A DNA stretch of 64,000 nucleotides, from the NCBI RefSeq assembly GCF_000373365.1, contig NZ_KB891213.1, positions 17,116 through 81,115 on the forward strand, written 5' to 3'. Under the pieces are notes generated by a model. The model had not been told where the DNA came from, searched no databases, and worked only from the letters and a program-made list of their open reading frames with translations. Positions 18,035 to 28,502 of the stretch are shown piece after piece (the stretch's first letter is position 1; every line of letters begins with the position of its first letter). The position numbers and the translations under genes were made by a program. Origin of the DNA: Parafrankia discariae. GTDB taxonomy: Bacteria > Actinomycetota > Actinomycetes > Frankiales > Frankiaceae.

Positions 18035-18901
18035 ATGGCCGGCAACGAACTGGGTCTCTTCCTGCGGGCCCGACGCGAGGCCATTCACCCGGCGGACATC
18101 GGCCTGCCGGCCGGCCCCCGCCGGCGCACCCCCGGGCTGCGCCGCTCCGAGCTGGCGACGCTCGCCGGCGTCAGCGTGGAGTACGTGACGCGCCTTGAGC
18201 AGGGCCGTGACCGCCGGCCCTCCGCCGCGGTGCTCGCCACCCTCGCCGACACGCTGCGGCTCACCCCGCGCGAGCGGATCCACCTGCACCGGCTCAGCAA
18301 GGGCGCCGAGGGCGGCTTCACCTGCGGGGTGGGCGCGGCCCCGGCCCGCGCGGTGCGCCCGACCGTGCGGGCGCTGCTGGCGCACCTCGAACCGGCCGCC
18401 GCGGTGCTGCTCAACCGGGTGAGCGACGTGCTCGCCCACACCCCGGCCTACGAGCGGCTCGCCCGTCCGATCGGCCTGCTGGACGGCCCGCCCCGCCCGG
18501 GCGCCGTGCCGAACCTGGCCCGTTTCGTCTTCACCGACGAGCGGGCGCGCCGGGCCTGGCCCGACTGGGACCAGGTCGCGGACGACCAGGTGGCCGCGCT
18601 CAAGCAGGGTCCCTTCCGGGCGGACCGCTACGTCGCGGCGCTCGCCGACGAGCTCAGCGTCACCGCCGGAGCGGCCTTCGTCGAGCGGGTCGCCTCGGTG
18701 CCGGGCCTGCCCGCGGCCAGCGGCGTCACCCGCCTCGCCCATCCCGAGGCGGGCGAGCTGCGGCTGGCCTTCGAGACGCTGGAGCTGCCCGCCGACGACG
18801 ACCTGCGCCTCGTCGTGCAGCTACCGGCGGACGCGCCGACCGCCGTTGCCCTGGACCGACTGCGGGTAGGCCGATCCCCGCTGCGCGCGGTGCCCGACTG
18901 A
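18035..18901 (+). CDS. XRE-family regulator with MmyB-type ligand-binding domain
   Basis: A 288-residue regulator. Residues ~1-80 carry an XRE helix-turn-helix preceded by the typical LGLFLRARREAI...GPRRRTPGLRRSELATLAGVS block; the recognition helix lies around VEYVTRLEQGRD. The C-terminal ~190 residues match the MmyB-like domain that follows this HTH in actinobacteria (LLNRVSDVLAHTPAYERLA, RFVFTDERARRAWPDWD). That domain is thought to bind a fatty-acid-like ligand. It is transcribed divergently from the FMN reductase, the usual layout for this family. I chose ATG 18035 where the family homology begins. Confidence 0.87.
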   Translation: MAGNELGLFLRARREAIHPADIGLPAGPRRRTPGLRRSELATLAGVSVEYVTRLEQGRDRRPSAAVLATLADTLRLTPRERIHLHRLSKGAEGGFTCGVGAAPARAVRPTVRALLAHLEPAAAVLLNRVSDVLAHTPAYERLARPIGLLDGPPRPGAVPNLARFVFTDERARRAWPDWDQVADDQVAALKQGPFRADRYVAALADELSVTAGAAFVERVASVPGLPAASGVTRLAHPEAGELRLAFETLELPADDDLRLVVQLPADAPTAVALDRLRVGRSPLRAVPD

Positions 18902-19134
18902 CCGGAATTCACCGTGACGGTGGCATCCGTGTGATCCCCGAAAACGTCCGTCCGCTCTGTGCGGACCTACTGCTCCGGCGCGCGTCCGTCGCCGCGGCCC
19001 CGGGGAGTGCCGGACATGGCCGGAGTCCGGCATGCCCACCTGTGGGCGCGTCGGAATGACGCTGGCAGCATGCGTGGTTGAAGTCTCCGCACCGCGCCGC
19101 GAATCGGCGTCCTGACTGATCGTAGGGTGGACCT

Positions 19135-20535
<1,401 letters not shown>

Positions 20536-20551
20536 CGGTCGGGGGGCGGCA

Positions 20552-20938
20552 ATGCGGATCAACCTGACCAGCGTCCTGGTCGACGACCAGGACAAGGCGC
20601 TGCGCTTCTATACCGAGGTCCTCGGCTTCGTGAAGAAGGCCGAGGTGCCGTTGGGTGGGTACCGCTGGCTCACGGTCGTCTCCCCGGACGGCCCCGAAGG
20701 CGTGGAACTGCTGCTGGAGCCGGACGCGCACCCCGCCGCCCGCCCGTTCAAGGACGCGCTCGTCGCCGACGGCATCCCCTACACGGCGTTCGCCGTCGAC
20801 GACGTCCACGCCGAGGTCGCCCGGCTGCGCGCGCTCGGTGTCCGCTTCACCCAGGAGCCGACGGAGCTGGGGCCGGTCACCACCGCCGTCCTCGACGACA
20901 CCTGCGGCAACCTCATCCAGATCGTCCAGCACCACTGA
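20552..20938 (+). CDS. VOC superfamily (glyoxalase/bleomycin-resistance fold) protein
   Basis: A 128-residue single-domain protein of two beta-alpha-beta-beta-beta modules. The start RINLTSVLVDDQDKALRFYTEVLGF and the end TTAVLDDTCGNLIQIVQ are typical, including the C-terminal metal-site Glu/Gln position. The substrate cannot be named; relatives include metal-dependent lyases and dioxygenases. It lies 16 bases behind lpd on the same strand, so it is probably co-expressed. Confidence 0.88.
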   Translation: MRINLTSVLVDDQDKALRFYTEVLGFVKKAEVPLGGYRWLTVVSPDGPEGVELLLEPDAHPAARPFKDALVADGIPYTAFAVDDVHAEVARLRALGVRFTQEPTELGPVTTAVLDDTCGNLIQIVQHH

Positions 20939-21026
20939 GCGGCGGAGCCTCTCCTCCGCCGAATCCCAGTCCACCGAACCTCGCGGCGGCCCCGCGCCGC
21001 CTCGGCGGACGGAGGGCTCACCCGAC

Positions 21027-21069
21027 GCGAGTTGTGTCACCAGCACCTGGCGGGGCGCGGACAACTCGC
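21027..21069. terminator. Hairpin between convergent genes, related to the repeat at 3009
   Basis: Arms GCGAGTTGT (21027-21035) and ACAACTCGC (21061-21069) with a 25-base loop that can fold further (CCAGCACCTGG). It lies between the VOC stop and the StyA-like stop, so a terminator role is plausible. It shares TCGAAGCGAGTTG (here on the minus strand) with the 3009-3052 repeat. Confidence 0.55.
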
Positions 21070-21098
21070 TTCGACCGAACGGCGCGGGAGCCGCGAAC

Positions 21099-22325
21099 TC
21101 AGGCGGTGGCCAGGTAGGCCGCCGCCTTCTCCGGGTCGAGGAACCAGTCCTGGAAGTCCGACGGGTCGTCGAAGCCGTTCACGAACCGTCGGGCCACCGC
21201 GGGGTTCGCCTGCGCGGCGCCGAGGATCTGCTGCACGTGCGGGGGCGGGGGCTGCAGCAGGGCGTTCGTCCAGACCGTGACGTCGTGCGCGCTCGCCCAG
21301 TAGCGGTCGAAGGTGGCCTGCATCCACTCCTGGTCGAACGGCTTGTCACCGTGTTCGAGGATGCTGGCCAGATACGACGTCGCGCACTTCGCGGCGTTGT
21401 TCGAGCCCTGGCCGGTGATCGGGTCGTTCGCCACGACGACGTCGGCCATCCCGAGCACCGCCCCGCCCGCGGGCAGGTTGCCCACCGGCCGCCGCACGAC
21501 TGGGGTGTACCCGCCGGCCAGGGTCGCGTGGTCGTCGGTGAGCTCGACCTTCGCGCAGCGCTCGTACTCCCAGGGCAGGAACCGCTCGATGAGGTCCAGG
21601 ATGCGGCGCAGGTGCTCGGCGGGCTTCGGGTGGTCGTCCCAGCAGTCCAGCGGGCCGCCCGGGATCCCCTCGAAGAAGAGGATGTCGCAGTTCCCGCTCA
21701 GCGTGTACGCCGGGATCATGAACAGCTCGCCGACCCCGGGGATGATGTTGAACCGCACACCCGGCGCGGTGGGATGCTCCGGCCGGGGCGCCAGGCCGTG
21801 CACGTACGCGAGCGACAGCGCGCGCTGGGGGACGGTGTACGGCGAGCGGGCGGCGTCGCGGTCGAACAGGCCGACCAGCTCGCCCTTGCCGGCGGCGACC
21901 ACGACGAGGTCGTAGAGATCGACGAGCCCGTTCAGGTCGGCCGTGGTGACGCCGTGCAGGATGAGCTTGCCGCCGCGCTCCTCGAACAGCTCGGCCCAGC
22001 CGGCCATCTTGACCCGCTGGTCGACCGACTGCGCGTAGTGGTCCAGCGGGGCGAACCAGTCGAGCGCCCGGCCGCCGTCCGGCCCCGCGATCGACAGCCC
22101 GAGCCCCTCGATGCGGACGGTGTCGGCCTCCCAGAGGTTGAGGCCGTGGTCGCGCTCGGACTGCAGCGCGCTGTGGAACATCGCCTGGGTCGACATGACC
22201 CGGCCCCGGCGGATCTCCTCGGGGGAGCGCGCGGACATCACCGTCACGTCGTAGTCGTGCTCGCGCAGGGTCAGGGCCAGCTGCAGGCCGGACTGGCCCG
22301 CACCGACGATCAGGATCTTACGCAT
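21099..22325 (-). CDS. StyA-like FAD-dependent monooxygenase (styrene/indole monooxygenase family)
   Basis: A 408-residue single-component-fold flavoprotein monooxygenase. The N-terminus has the FAD motif ILIVGAGQSGLQLALTL. The internal blocks RVMSTQAMFHSALQSERDHGLNLW and the late GQGSNNAAKCA segment (FAD ribityl binding) fit the styrene monooxygenase oxygenase subunit StyA. Such enzymes take reduced FAD from a partner reductase and epoxidise or hydroxylate alkenes and indoles. No StyB reductase is visible nearby. Its start overlaps the CvnD stop by 8 nt, so it is the fifth gene of the conservon operon, the slot often held by a cytochrome P450 in Streptomyces conservons. Confidence 0.88.
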   Translation of the reverse strand: MRKILIVGAGQSGLQLALTLREHDYDVTVMSARSPEEIRRGRVMSTQAMFHSALQSERDHGLNLWEADTVRIEGLGLSIAGPDGGRALDWFAPLDHYAQSVDQRVKMAGWAELFEERGGKLILHGVTTADLNGLVDLYDLVVVAAGKGELVGLFDRDAARSPYTVPQRALSLAYVHGLAPRPEHPTAPGVRFNIIPGVGELFMIPAYTLSGNCDILFFEGIPGGPLDCWDDHPKPAEHLRRILDLIERFLPWEYERCAKVELTDDHATLAGGYTPVVRRPVGNLPAGGAVLGMADVVVANDPITGQGSNNAAKCATSYLASILEHGDKPFDQEWMQATFDRYWASAHDVTVWTNALLQPPPPHVQQILGAAQANPAVARRFVNGFDDPSDFQDWFLDPEKAAAYLATA

Positions 22326-22932
22326 GCGTCCGTGTCCTCCTGGGTTCCGGGACCTGGGCCAGTGACATCGTGTGCAGAACCAGTTCCCGCAGCACCTGAG
22401 CCGTCGACGCCGTCTCGCGGGCGTCGCAGGTGACGAGCGGGATGTCCGGGCGCAGCGCGAGCGCCTCCCGGACCTCCTCGACGTCGTGCCACAGCTTTCC
22501 CTCGAAACGGTTGACGGCGACGATGTACGGGACCGTCGAGTCGTTCTCGAAGTAGTTCAGCGCGGCGAAGGACTGGTCGAGACGGCGGCTGTCGACGAGA
22601 ACGATCGCGCCCAGCGCACCGCGCGACAGGTCGTCCCAGAGGAACCAGAAACGGGGCTGGCCCGGGGTGCCGAACAGGTACAGCACCAGGTCCGGGTAAA
22701 GCGAGATCCGGCCGAAGTCCATCGCGACCGTCGTCGTGCTCTTCCCGCCGCTCATGGACAGGTCGTCGATGCCTTCACTGGCCTCGGTCATCCACGCCTC
22801 CGTGCTGAGCGGAGGAACCTCCGAGATCGACCTGACCAGCGTGGTCTTGCCCACTCCGAACCCGCCCGCGATCACGATCTTCGCGGAGATCGCCGTGGCG
22901 GGGTCGAGTTCGTCGGCGTCGGTCGGGGTCAT
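22318..22932 (-). CDS. cvnD: Conservon small GTPase (CvnD, ATP/GTP-binding protein)
   Basis: A 204-residue Ras-like GTPase of the bacterial MglA/CvnD type. The P-loop GGFGVGKTTLVRSI lies near residue 25; the switch region and FGTPGQPRFWFLWDDL (Walker B-like), and VAVNRFEG (NKxD equivalent), are all present. It should act as the nucleotide switch in a G-protein-like signalling complex at the membrane, with CvnB as its roadblock partner. ATG 22932 is chosen because GGAG lies 5 bases upstream; a GTG two codons earlier is possible. Confidence 0.92.
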   Translation of the reverse strand: MTPTDADELDPATAISAKIVIAGGFGVGKTTLVRSISEVPPLSTEAWMTEASEGIDDLSMSGGKSTTTVAMDFGRISLYPDLVLYLFGTPGQPRFWFLWDDLSRGALGAIVLVDSRRLDQSFAALNYFENDSTVPYIVAVNRFEGKLWHDVEEVREALALRPDIPLVTCDARETASTAQVLRELVLHTMSLAQVPEPRRTRTHA

Positions 22933-22968
22933 GCCCACTCCACACCGCCGTCCGGACCCGGAGTCGCG

Positions 22969-23352
22969 TCAGACCGGGAGCTCCCGCAGGCCACTGAGAA
23001 TCCTTTCGAGCATGTTTCGATCATGGTGGTAGGTGTGGGCCGTGGGGTGGATGAGGATCGCCCCCTGTGCGGCCAGATCGCTGATCAGGACGCGGACCAC
23101 CCCGAGCGGGATCGACAGCATCACCGAGAGCTCGGCGATGGACAGCTGCCCCCGGGCGCGTTCGTACAGCGCCTTGGACTCGGGCATCAGCGTCTCGCTG
23201 AGCGTCGGGTCGTAGCTCGGCACCGAGACCAGGGTCTCGACGAGCAGGTGATGCCGGGCCCTCGTCCGGCCCCCGGTGAGGGCGTAGGGGCGGATCCGCT
23301 TGCTGCGCGGGCCACGCTTCGGCCGTCCGTTCTGTGCGGAGTCTTCAGACAT
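22969..23352 (-). CDS. cvnC: Conservon DUF742 protein (CvnC)
   Basis: A 127-residue DUF742 protein. The core RIRPYALTGGRTRARHHLLVETLV and the C-terminal winged-helix-like part (LSIAELSVMLSIPLGVVRVLISDLAAQG) are characteristic. It is the third member of the conservon and thought to be part of the same signalling complex, possibly binding DNA or a partner. The N-terminus is basic and probably flexible. ATG 23352 or GTG 23361 could be the start; neither has a strong ribosome site. Confidence 0.92.
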   Translation of the reverse strand: MSEDSAQNGRPKRGPRSKRIRPYALTGGRTRARHHLLVETLVSVPSYDPTLSETLMPESKALYERARGQLSIAELSVMLSIPLGVVRVLISDLAAQGAILIHPTAHTYHHDRNMLERILSGLRELPV

Positions 23353-23446
23353 GCTCTTCACGATTCTGGTCCGTCCCCCGTCCTGGTCCGTGCGTCGCCC
23401 GCCGCGGCGGGATCATCCGTGCCGTGATCCGCCGCGTTGTCCCGGC

Positions 23447-23890
23447 TCAGCTCGGTACCTGGCGTCCGACCAGGACGCGGCGCAGGTCCGCGCGCCGGTC
23501 CGGGGTGAGCGCGTGCCCGGCGTGCAGCACGAACTGTGTCATCTCGTAGCCGACCACCTTCATGTCGCAGTCCGGTCCGGTCAGCACGGCGAGTCCCGCT
23601 CCCTCGTCGATGCTCATGAACAGGAAGTAGCCACCGCTGAGCCGCACGATGATCTGCTCGCAGGTTCCCCGGTCGAACAACGTCGCACTGTTGCGGGCAA
23701 GGCTGAGCATCGCGCTGGCGATCGCCGCGAGCTGGTCCCGCTCCGCGGAGCTCACCCCGTCGGACGCGGTGAGCGACAGGCCGTCGGACGAGAGGATCAG
23801 GGCATGGGTGACACCGTGGACCTTGCCGACGAAGTCATTGATCAGCCAGCTGAAGTCGTGGTCCGCGCGGCGGTTGGTCTGATCCGTCAC
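23447..23890 (-). CDS. cvnB: Conservon roadblock/LC7 protein (CvnB)
   Basis: A 147-residue roadblock/LC7-fold protein. It shows the standard actinobacterial sequence: DFSWLINDFVGKVHGVTHALILSSDGLSL, then a conserved LAAIASAMLSLARN helix and YEMTQFV near the end. Roadblock proteins act as GTPase-regulating partners, here of CvnD. The GTG start overlaps the CvnA stop (GTGA), so expression is coupled to the kinase-like gene. Confidence 0.94.
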   Translation of the reverse strand: MTDQTNRRADHDFSWLINDFVGKVHGVTHALILSSDGLSLTASDGVSSAERDQLAAIASAMLSLARNSATLFDRGTCEQIIVRLSGGYFLFMSIDEGAGLAVLTGPDCDMKVVGYEMTQFVLHAGHALTPDRRADLRRVLVGRQVPS

Positions 23891-25596
23891 TGCTGTGTCC
23901 CCGTCACTGGTGAGTCCCCGTCACTGGTGGGTCCTGAGTCCCCTCGCTGGTGTTCGTGGGCGATCCGTTCGCCTTCGCTGAAGGCGTCGAGATCCGCTAG
24001 TAGTCTCGCGTGGTCCGCGGCCCGGGCCGAAAGCGCCTGCGCCGCCGGCGATCCGCCCTCCGCCGTACCCGGCTCCGCGCCCGCGCCCGCATCCGTCGCG
24101 GCCGGCGCTGTGTCCGCCGCAGCCGGGGTGACCGGTGTGACCGGGGTGGCCGGGGTGATGGCCGTGGGCGCGGTGTTCGCGGGCGGGCGGGCGCCGTCGC
24201 CGGCGGGGTTCTTGAGGCTGCGCGACACCCGGCGGGGGAGACCGCTCGCGGTCGTGCCACCGATCAGTGCGTCCGCCGCGGGTGGCGAGGACAGCGTCAC
24301 CCCGGCCGGGCCCGGTGTCGGCCCGGCCGGTGCACCGCCCGCCTGGGTGAACAGCGTGGATTCCCGCGGGTGGCCCGCTCCGTTGGCGGACTGTTTCCCG
24401 CCCGGAGCCCCGCCCGGAGCCCGGTACTGGAGGTCCGCCCGCGGTTGACCGTCGCGCGCGGCGGGACGCGCGGCCGGACCCGGCGCGGTCGGGTCGCCGT
24501 CGCGGACCACCACGGTCTGCGTGCCCGACCAGCTGCTCTCGGGCAGTTCGCAGATCAGGGCGGAGGGGATGAGCACCGAGGCGGTCGTCCCGTGGGGGTG
24601 GCGGCGCTCCAGCCAGATCCGCAGATCGTGGCGGATCGCGAGCCGGCGCACCACGGCCAGGCCCATGTGGCGCACCGCCTCGTCGTCCAGGACGGGGTCG
24701 CCGGCGAGTCGCTCGTTGAGCTGGCGCAGCCGGTCCGGCGGGAGCCCGATGCCCTCGTCCTCGACCCGCAGCAGCGCGCTGCCCAGCTCCGTGAGGTGCA
24801 CGCCGACCCGCACCGGCGCGGTCGGGGGAGACGACTTGGTCGCGTTGTCCAGCAGCTCCGCGAGCAGCCGTCCGACGTCCTCGGCGGCGAAGCCGACCAC
24901 GCCGAGCGGGACCACCCGGCCGATCGTGACCCGCGAGTAGTGGTCGATGGCCGACATCGCCGCGCGCACGACGTCGACCAGAGCGGTCGTGTCGGAGGAG
25001 GCGCCGCCGGCGTCACGGCCCGCGAGTACCCGCAGGTTCTCGGCATTGCGGCGCAGCCGGGTGACGAGGTGGTCCAGCCGGTACAGCTCGGCGAGGCGGT
25101 CGGTGTCCTCCTCCTTGGCCTCCATGTCCTCCAGCTGGGAGAGCAGGGAGTCGACCAGGTTGAGGTCGCGCAGCGCCACGTCCGCGCAGATCGCGGAGAG
25201 CGCCTCGGCCGCGGGTGCCCCGGCCGCGGCCGGGCCGGTGGAGGCGGCGGGCAGCGGGGACGGTACGGCCCGCCTGCCATGGGCCGACTGTTCCGCGGCG
25301 CCGGCGCCGGCGGTGCGGGTGGACGGGGCCGACGTGTGAATCCCCGCCGTCGGAGCCCCGCGGGGCGACCTCGCCGCCCCCGCGGCCGCCGCGGGGGCGC
25401 CCGGCCGGACCCACGGCTCGTTCGCCGACCTGCGGCCAGGGGCCGCCGGGCGGCTGACGAGGCCGGCGCGGGCCGGCTGCCCGGGCTGCGGTGGGGAATT
25501 CGGGAGATCACCACCCCGCAGCTGGGCCGCTATGCCGCGGGAGCCTCCCAGGAGCGCGCGGGATCGGTTGAGCAGGTCTCGTGCCCGCGTCGTCAT
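23887..25596 (-). CDS. cvnA: Conservon histidine-kinase-like ATPase (CvnA)
   Basis: A 569-residue protein whose middle (residues ~180-370) is a dimerisation-like helix pair followed by a HATPase_c domain: ELLDNATKSSPP (N box), VEDEGIGLPPDRL (G1) and the late GTTASVLIPSAL. It should sense a signal and pass it to the CvnBCD complex. Unlike many CvnA proteins I see no transmembrane or periplasmic sensor region: the N-terminal ~170 residues are Pro/Ala/Gly-rich, and so is the C-terminal ~200. It is the first gene of the conservon. A 258-base divergent intergenic region separates it from the DUF2461 gene. Confidence 0.9.
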   Translation of the reverse strand: MTTRARDLLNRSRALLGGSRGIAAQLRGGDLPNSPPQPGQPARAGLVSRPAAPGRRSANEPWVRPGAPAAAAGAARSPRGAPTAGIHTSAPSTRTAGAGAAEQSAHGRRAVPSPLPAASTGPAAAGAPAAEALSAICADVALRDLNLVDSLLSQLEDMEAKEEDTDRLAELYRLDHLVTRLRRNAENLRVLAGRDAGGASSDTTALVDVVRAAMSAIDHYSRVTIGRVVPLGVVGFAAEDVGRLLAELLDNATKSSPPTAPVRVGVHLTELGSALLRVEDEGIGLPPDRLRQLNERLAGDPVLDDEAVRHMGLAVVRRLAIRHDLRIWLERRHPHGTTASVLIPSALICELPESSWSGTQTVVVRDGDPTAPGPAARPAARDGQPRADLQYRAPGGAPGGKQSANGAGHPRESTLFTQAGGAPAGPTPGPAGVTLSSPPAADALIGGTTASGLPRRVSRSLKNPAGDGARPPANTAPTAITPATPVTPVTPAAADTAPAATDAGAGAEPGTAEGGSPAAQALSARAADHARLLADLDAFSEGERIAHEHQRGDSGPTSDGDSPVTGTQQ

Positions 25597-25854
25597 CGCG
25601 TCTCACATGCTCTCGTCGGATACGGGTTCCGCCCGCTTCTGCCAACCCCCGTGTCGGTGAGCTATGCAATCAGACGTCCCGGTTTGCGTCCAACCTGTGG
25701 GCATCGTGGTGGGCGCAGCTCGATCTGCATGCCGCGTTCCGTTGTTCCCGGTTCATTCGGGCCGGCGTGTGGGCACTCGTTGGGCCATGGCCGAGTCGTC
25801 GGTGCCCGGCCGTAGGATGCGCGCGTCCCGCCGGTTCGCGGCCCAGGAGCGTCG

Positions 25855-26511
25855 ATGCCCGAGTTCGCAGGCTTCCCCACCGAAGCGCTGATCTTCTTCG
25901 AGGGCCTCGAGGCCGACAACAGCAAGGCCTACTGGACGGATCATCGCGACACCTACGAGAAGGCCGTCCGGGCCCCGATGCTCGCCCTGCTCGACGCCCT
26001 CGAGCCGGAGTTCGGCGCACCGCATGTTTTCCGTCCGCACAGGGACGTCCGATTCTCGAAGGACAAGTCGCCCTACAAGACGGCGATCGGCGCCCACAAC
26101 GAGCGGGGCGGCTACGTCGAGGTCTCCGCCCGCGGGCTGATGATCGCCACCGGTTACTGGCGGACCGCGCCGGACCAGGTGGAACGCCTGCGCGCCGCGG
26201 TCGCCGACGACCGGACGGGCCCCCGGCTTGAGGCGCTGGTGCGCGAGCTGCGGGAGGCGGGATACGGGGTGTCGGGCACGACGCTCAAGACCCGGCCGCG
26301 GGGCTACGACGCGGATCACCCACGCATCGAGCTGCTGCGGCACCGGACCCTCACGGCCCACCGTGAGTTCGGCGAGCCGGCGTGGCTGGCCGAGCCGGAA
26401 TGCGTCGAGCACGTGGCGGCGGGCTGGCGGGAGACGCGCCGGCTGACCGGCTGGCTCGACGACCACGTCGGCCCGTCCCGCCTGCCCGTGGCCCGTCGCG
26501 GTTCCCGGTGA
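25855..26511 (+). CDS. DUF2461 (TIGR02453) family protein
   Basis: A 218-residue protein of a widespread family with no established function. Typical features are the N-terminal LIFFEGLEADNSKAYWTDHRDTYE, the RDVRFSKDKSPYKTAIGA block and the GLMIATGYW region. AGGAG lies just before the ATG. It is divergent from the conservon and appears monocistronic. I cannot assign a reaction. Confidence 0.85.
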   Translation: MPEFAGFPTEALIFFEGLEADNSKAYWTDHRDTYEKAVRAPMLALLDALEPEFGAPHVFRPHRDVRFSKDKSPYKTAIGAHNERGGYVEVSARGLMIATGYWRTAPDQVERLRAAVADDRTGPRLEALVRELREAGYGVSGTTLKTRPRGYDADHPRIELLRHRTLTAHREFGEPAWLAEPECVEHVAAGWRETRRLTGWLDDHVGPSRLPVARRGSR

Positions 26512-26635
26512 ACCCGCGCTGTCGATCGGAACGGCCCGGGGGTCGCCCGCCGAGGGCTCCCCGTGCGCGCACGCGCCGAGTCCGGGTGCGCGCACGGGGC
26601 CGGTCGGCCGGACCGCCGACCGACGCCCGGTCGGA

Positions 26636-27037
26636 CTAGTTGACCGCCTGGAACCTCCACCCCTGGTCCTGGAGGAAGATGGGCGAGAGCGCCACCATCG
26701 GCGGATAGATGAGTGCCGGGTGCAGTCCGACGGTCAGGTCGCTGTCCACCGCTCCGATGACGAAGGAGCCCGGCCGGGGGCCCTGCTCGATCCGCCACTC
26801 ACGACGCTGCGGAAAAGGGCGCACCAGCTCGAAGGTGTCAGGATCGCCGTCGAAACCGAGGAAGAGCTGGTCGGACGTCTGCTGGATCGTGTACGTGTCA
26901 TTATCCGTACGTCGGACCTCCCATTCCTGGCCGCGTCCGTTTTCGGGCAGAATAACGCTGCGGTCGCGCCCTTCCGCGGTGAGGAACTGGTTGTTGTCAA
27001 GGCCGATCCGATAAACGCCGTCGGTAACCGTTGCCAC
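26636..27037 (-). CDS. Beta-trefoil-like protein (I66 protease-inhibitor-like)
   Basis: A 133-residue protein with three similar blocks (YRIGLDNNQFLT, YTIQQTSDQLFLGF, FVIGAVDSDLTVGL), each followed by a W-x-(V/I/F) strand (EWEV, EWRI, GWRF). That pattern suggests a beta-trefoil, as in clitocypin-type I66 serine-protease inhibitors. The family call is from pattern only. No signal peptide. The GTG at 27037 is chosen because homologous sequence begins there; its ribosome site is weak. It is the last of three same-strand genes that look like one cassette. Confidence 0.5.
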   Translation of the reverse strand: MATVTDGVYRIGLDNNQFLTAEGRDRSVILPENGRGQEWEVRRTDNDTYTIQQTSDQLFLGFDGDPDTFELVRPFPQRREWRIEQGPRPGSFVIGAVDSDLTVGLHPALIYPPMVALSPIFLQDQGWRFQAVN

Positions 27038-27205
27038 GTTGTTCCCGCTTTCTGTCGTGGACCGTCGCTCGGTAATTCTGCCCGGCAGCTCGGGGGTGGG
27101 CCGGTAGCGACGCACTCGAATCTCGACATGGCTCCGAGCGGCCTGCCGAAAGGAGGTCGGGCCGAGGCCACCGTGACATCACCGGGGAAAAGACGTGAAC
27201 GGCTT

Positions 27206-27946
27206 TCATGCTCCACCGGGGCGCCGGGCGTCCGTGTCGGTATTCGATACCGGTTTCGTGGCCGGTTTCGTGGGACTTGTTCCGCTCGGCGCGGGAAGGG
27301 GTGTGGATCCTCGGCGGTCCGTGACCTCGAGCACGACCTGCGTGGCGGTGGCGAGGCCGACGGGACGTCCGACGCCTGCGACCCGCAGGCTTACGGCGGC
27401 ATCGATCAGGTGGCGCCCGGTGGGCAGCCCCGGACCGGTCAGCCGGATGACCGTGGAGCGTGTGGAGAGCCGTCCCCGGGCGCGGAGCACCGTCCCGCCC
27501 GGGCCGGTGCCGTGCCCCGCGCTCCCCGCTGCGCCGGGCGCGGCATCGCCGGGCCGGACACCCACGACGGCGTGGTACTCCAGCGGCCCGGTGGGCGGTG
27601 GGTGGGCGGGGGTGAATCCGATCGACAGCGCGACGGTGAGCGGTTCCCCTGGGTGAGGTCCGGCGGGTTCGACCTGAACGCCGAGCCGCACAGGGAGCGG
27701 TTCCGAGCCGCTGAGCGGTCTCGAGCCGCTGAGCGGTTCCAGGGCGCCGGCCGGAGCCGTCGGGGCGAGCCGGCCGGCCCGAGCCGCGATGAAGGCGATC
27801 ACCTCGGACGGCTCCCAGCCCGGCCAGCGCATCGGGGCGTTCTCGCGTGCGTGCTGCACGCTGGTGCTGCGGACGCCGTCGCAGTCGAGGAGGAGGCGCA
27901 CCACGAAGCTCTCCTCGCGCTGGGCCTCGTCGCTCTCAGATGCCAT
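27206..27946 (-). CDS. Unrecognised protein of the three-gene cassette
   Basis: A 246-residue protein with no family I recognise. Residues ~1-60 look folded (FVVRLLLDCDGVRSTSVQHARE, MRWPGWEPSEVIAFIAARAG). Residues ~85-215 look like one or two beta-sandwich repeats (PLPVRLGVQVEP...GEPLTVALSIGF; TVIRLTGPGLPTGRHLIDAAVSL). The last 30 residues are Pro/Thr-rich. ATG 27946 has GGAGGG upstream. The beta-strand regions resemble in style the neighbouring 28068-28502 protein, so the two may be partners. Confidence 0.65.
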   Translation of the reverse strand: MASESDEAQREESFVVRLLLDCDGVRSTSVQHARENAPMRWPGWEPSEVIAFIAARAGRLAPTAPAGALEPLSGSRPLSGSEPLPVRLGVQVEPAGPHPGEPLTVALSIGFTPAHPPPTGPLEYHAVVGVRPGDAAPGAAGSAGHGTGPGGTVLRARGRLSTRSTVIRLTGPGLPTGRHLIDAAVSLRVAGVGRPVGLATATQVVLEVTDRRGSTPLPAPSGTSPTKPATKPVSNTDTDARRPGGA

Positions 27947-28067
27947 CGGTGCCCTCCACGGTCCACCTGCGTGAATGGGGTCCCCGGACGGATCGGCCGC
28001 GTGCCACCGGTACGGGGCGCGCGGCCGATCCGTCGGAGCGGGTGGACGCCCGGTGCCCGGTGGCCGC

Positions 28068-28502
28068 CTAGGCGTAGATCTCGATGATCTTGGGCAGGGT
28101 GAAGACGGTGAGCGGGTAGTGGAGCAGGTTCCCGTTGTTGTTCAGCCGGAACGTGACGATGGCGCCGAGCTGGTAGACCCCGGCCGCCAGCGTGTTGGCG
28201 GGCACTGTGCGCTCGGTGCCGGCGCGGCGGTAGCCGAGCTGGCCGTGGGTCGTCGACTCGCCCCGCGACGGGATCGGGTTCGCCGGGGCGGGGCTCCCGA
28301 GCCCGTTCACCCAGTACCGGACCGAATAGCGCAGAATTCCGACGAGGACCTCGTTGAGGGCGCCGGCGAGGTCGAAGTCGATCCACACGGTGAACGGATC
28401 GCCGACTCTGATGATGTTGGTCGGCGCGACTCCGTTCGAGTCCTCGATCGACACGTAGTCGTCCGCGGTGATCTGCCCGGCGGGCTCGCCTGTCTGGGTC
28501 AT
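28068..28502 (-). CDS. Unrecognised beta-sandwich-like protein of the cassette
   Basis: A 144-residue protein with no family I recognise. It has a run of predicted strands (YVSIEDSNG, PFTVWIDFDLAG, LRYSVRYWVNGLG, LAAGVYQLGAIVTFRLNN, HYPLTVFTLPKIIEIYA) consistent with an immunoglobulin-like or jelly-roll fold. No signal peptide or cysteines. Strong ribosome site (AGGAGG) before ATG 28502. First gene of the minus-strand cassette and divergent from the SARP-type regulator, which is the best candidate to control it. Confidence 0.65.
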   Translation of the reverse strand: MTQTGEPAGQITADDYVSIEDSNGVAPTNIIRVGDPFTVWIDFDLAGALNEVLVGILRYSVRYWVNGLGSPAPANPIPSRGESTTHGQLGYRRAGTERTVPANTLAAGVYQLGAIVTFRLNNNGNLLHYPLTVFTLPKIIEIYA

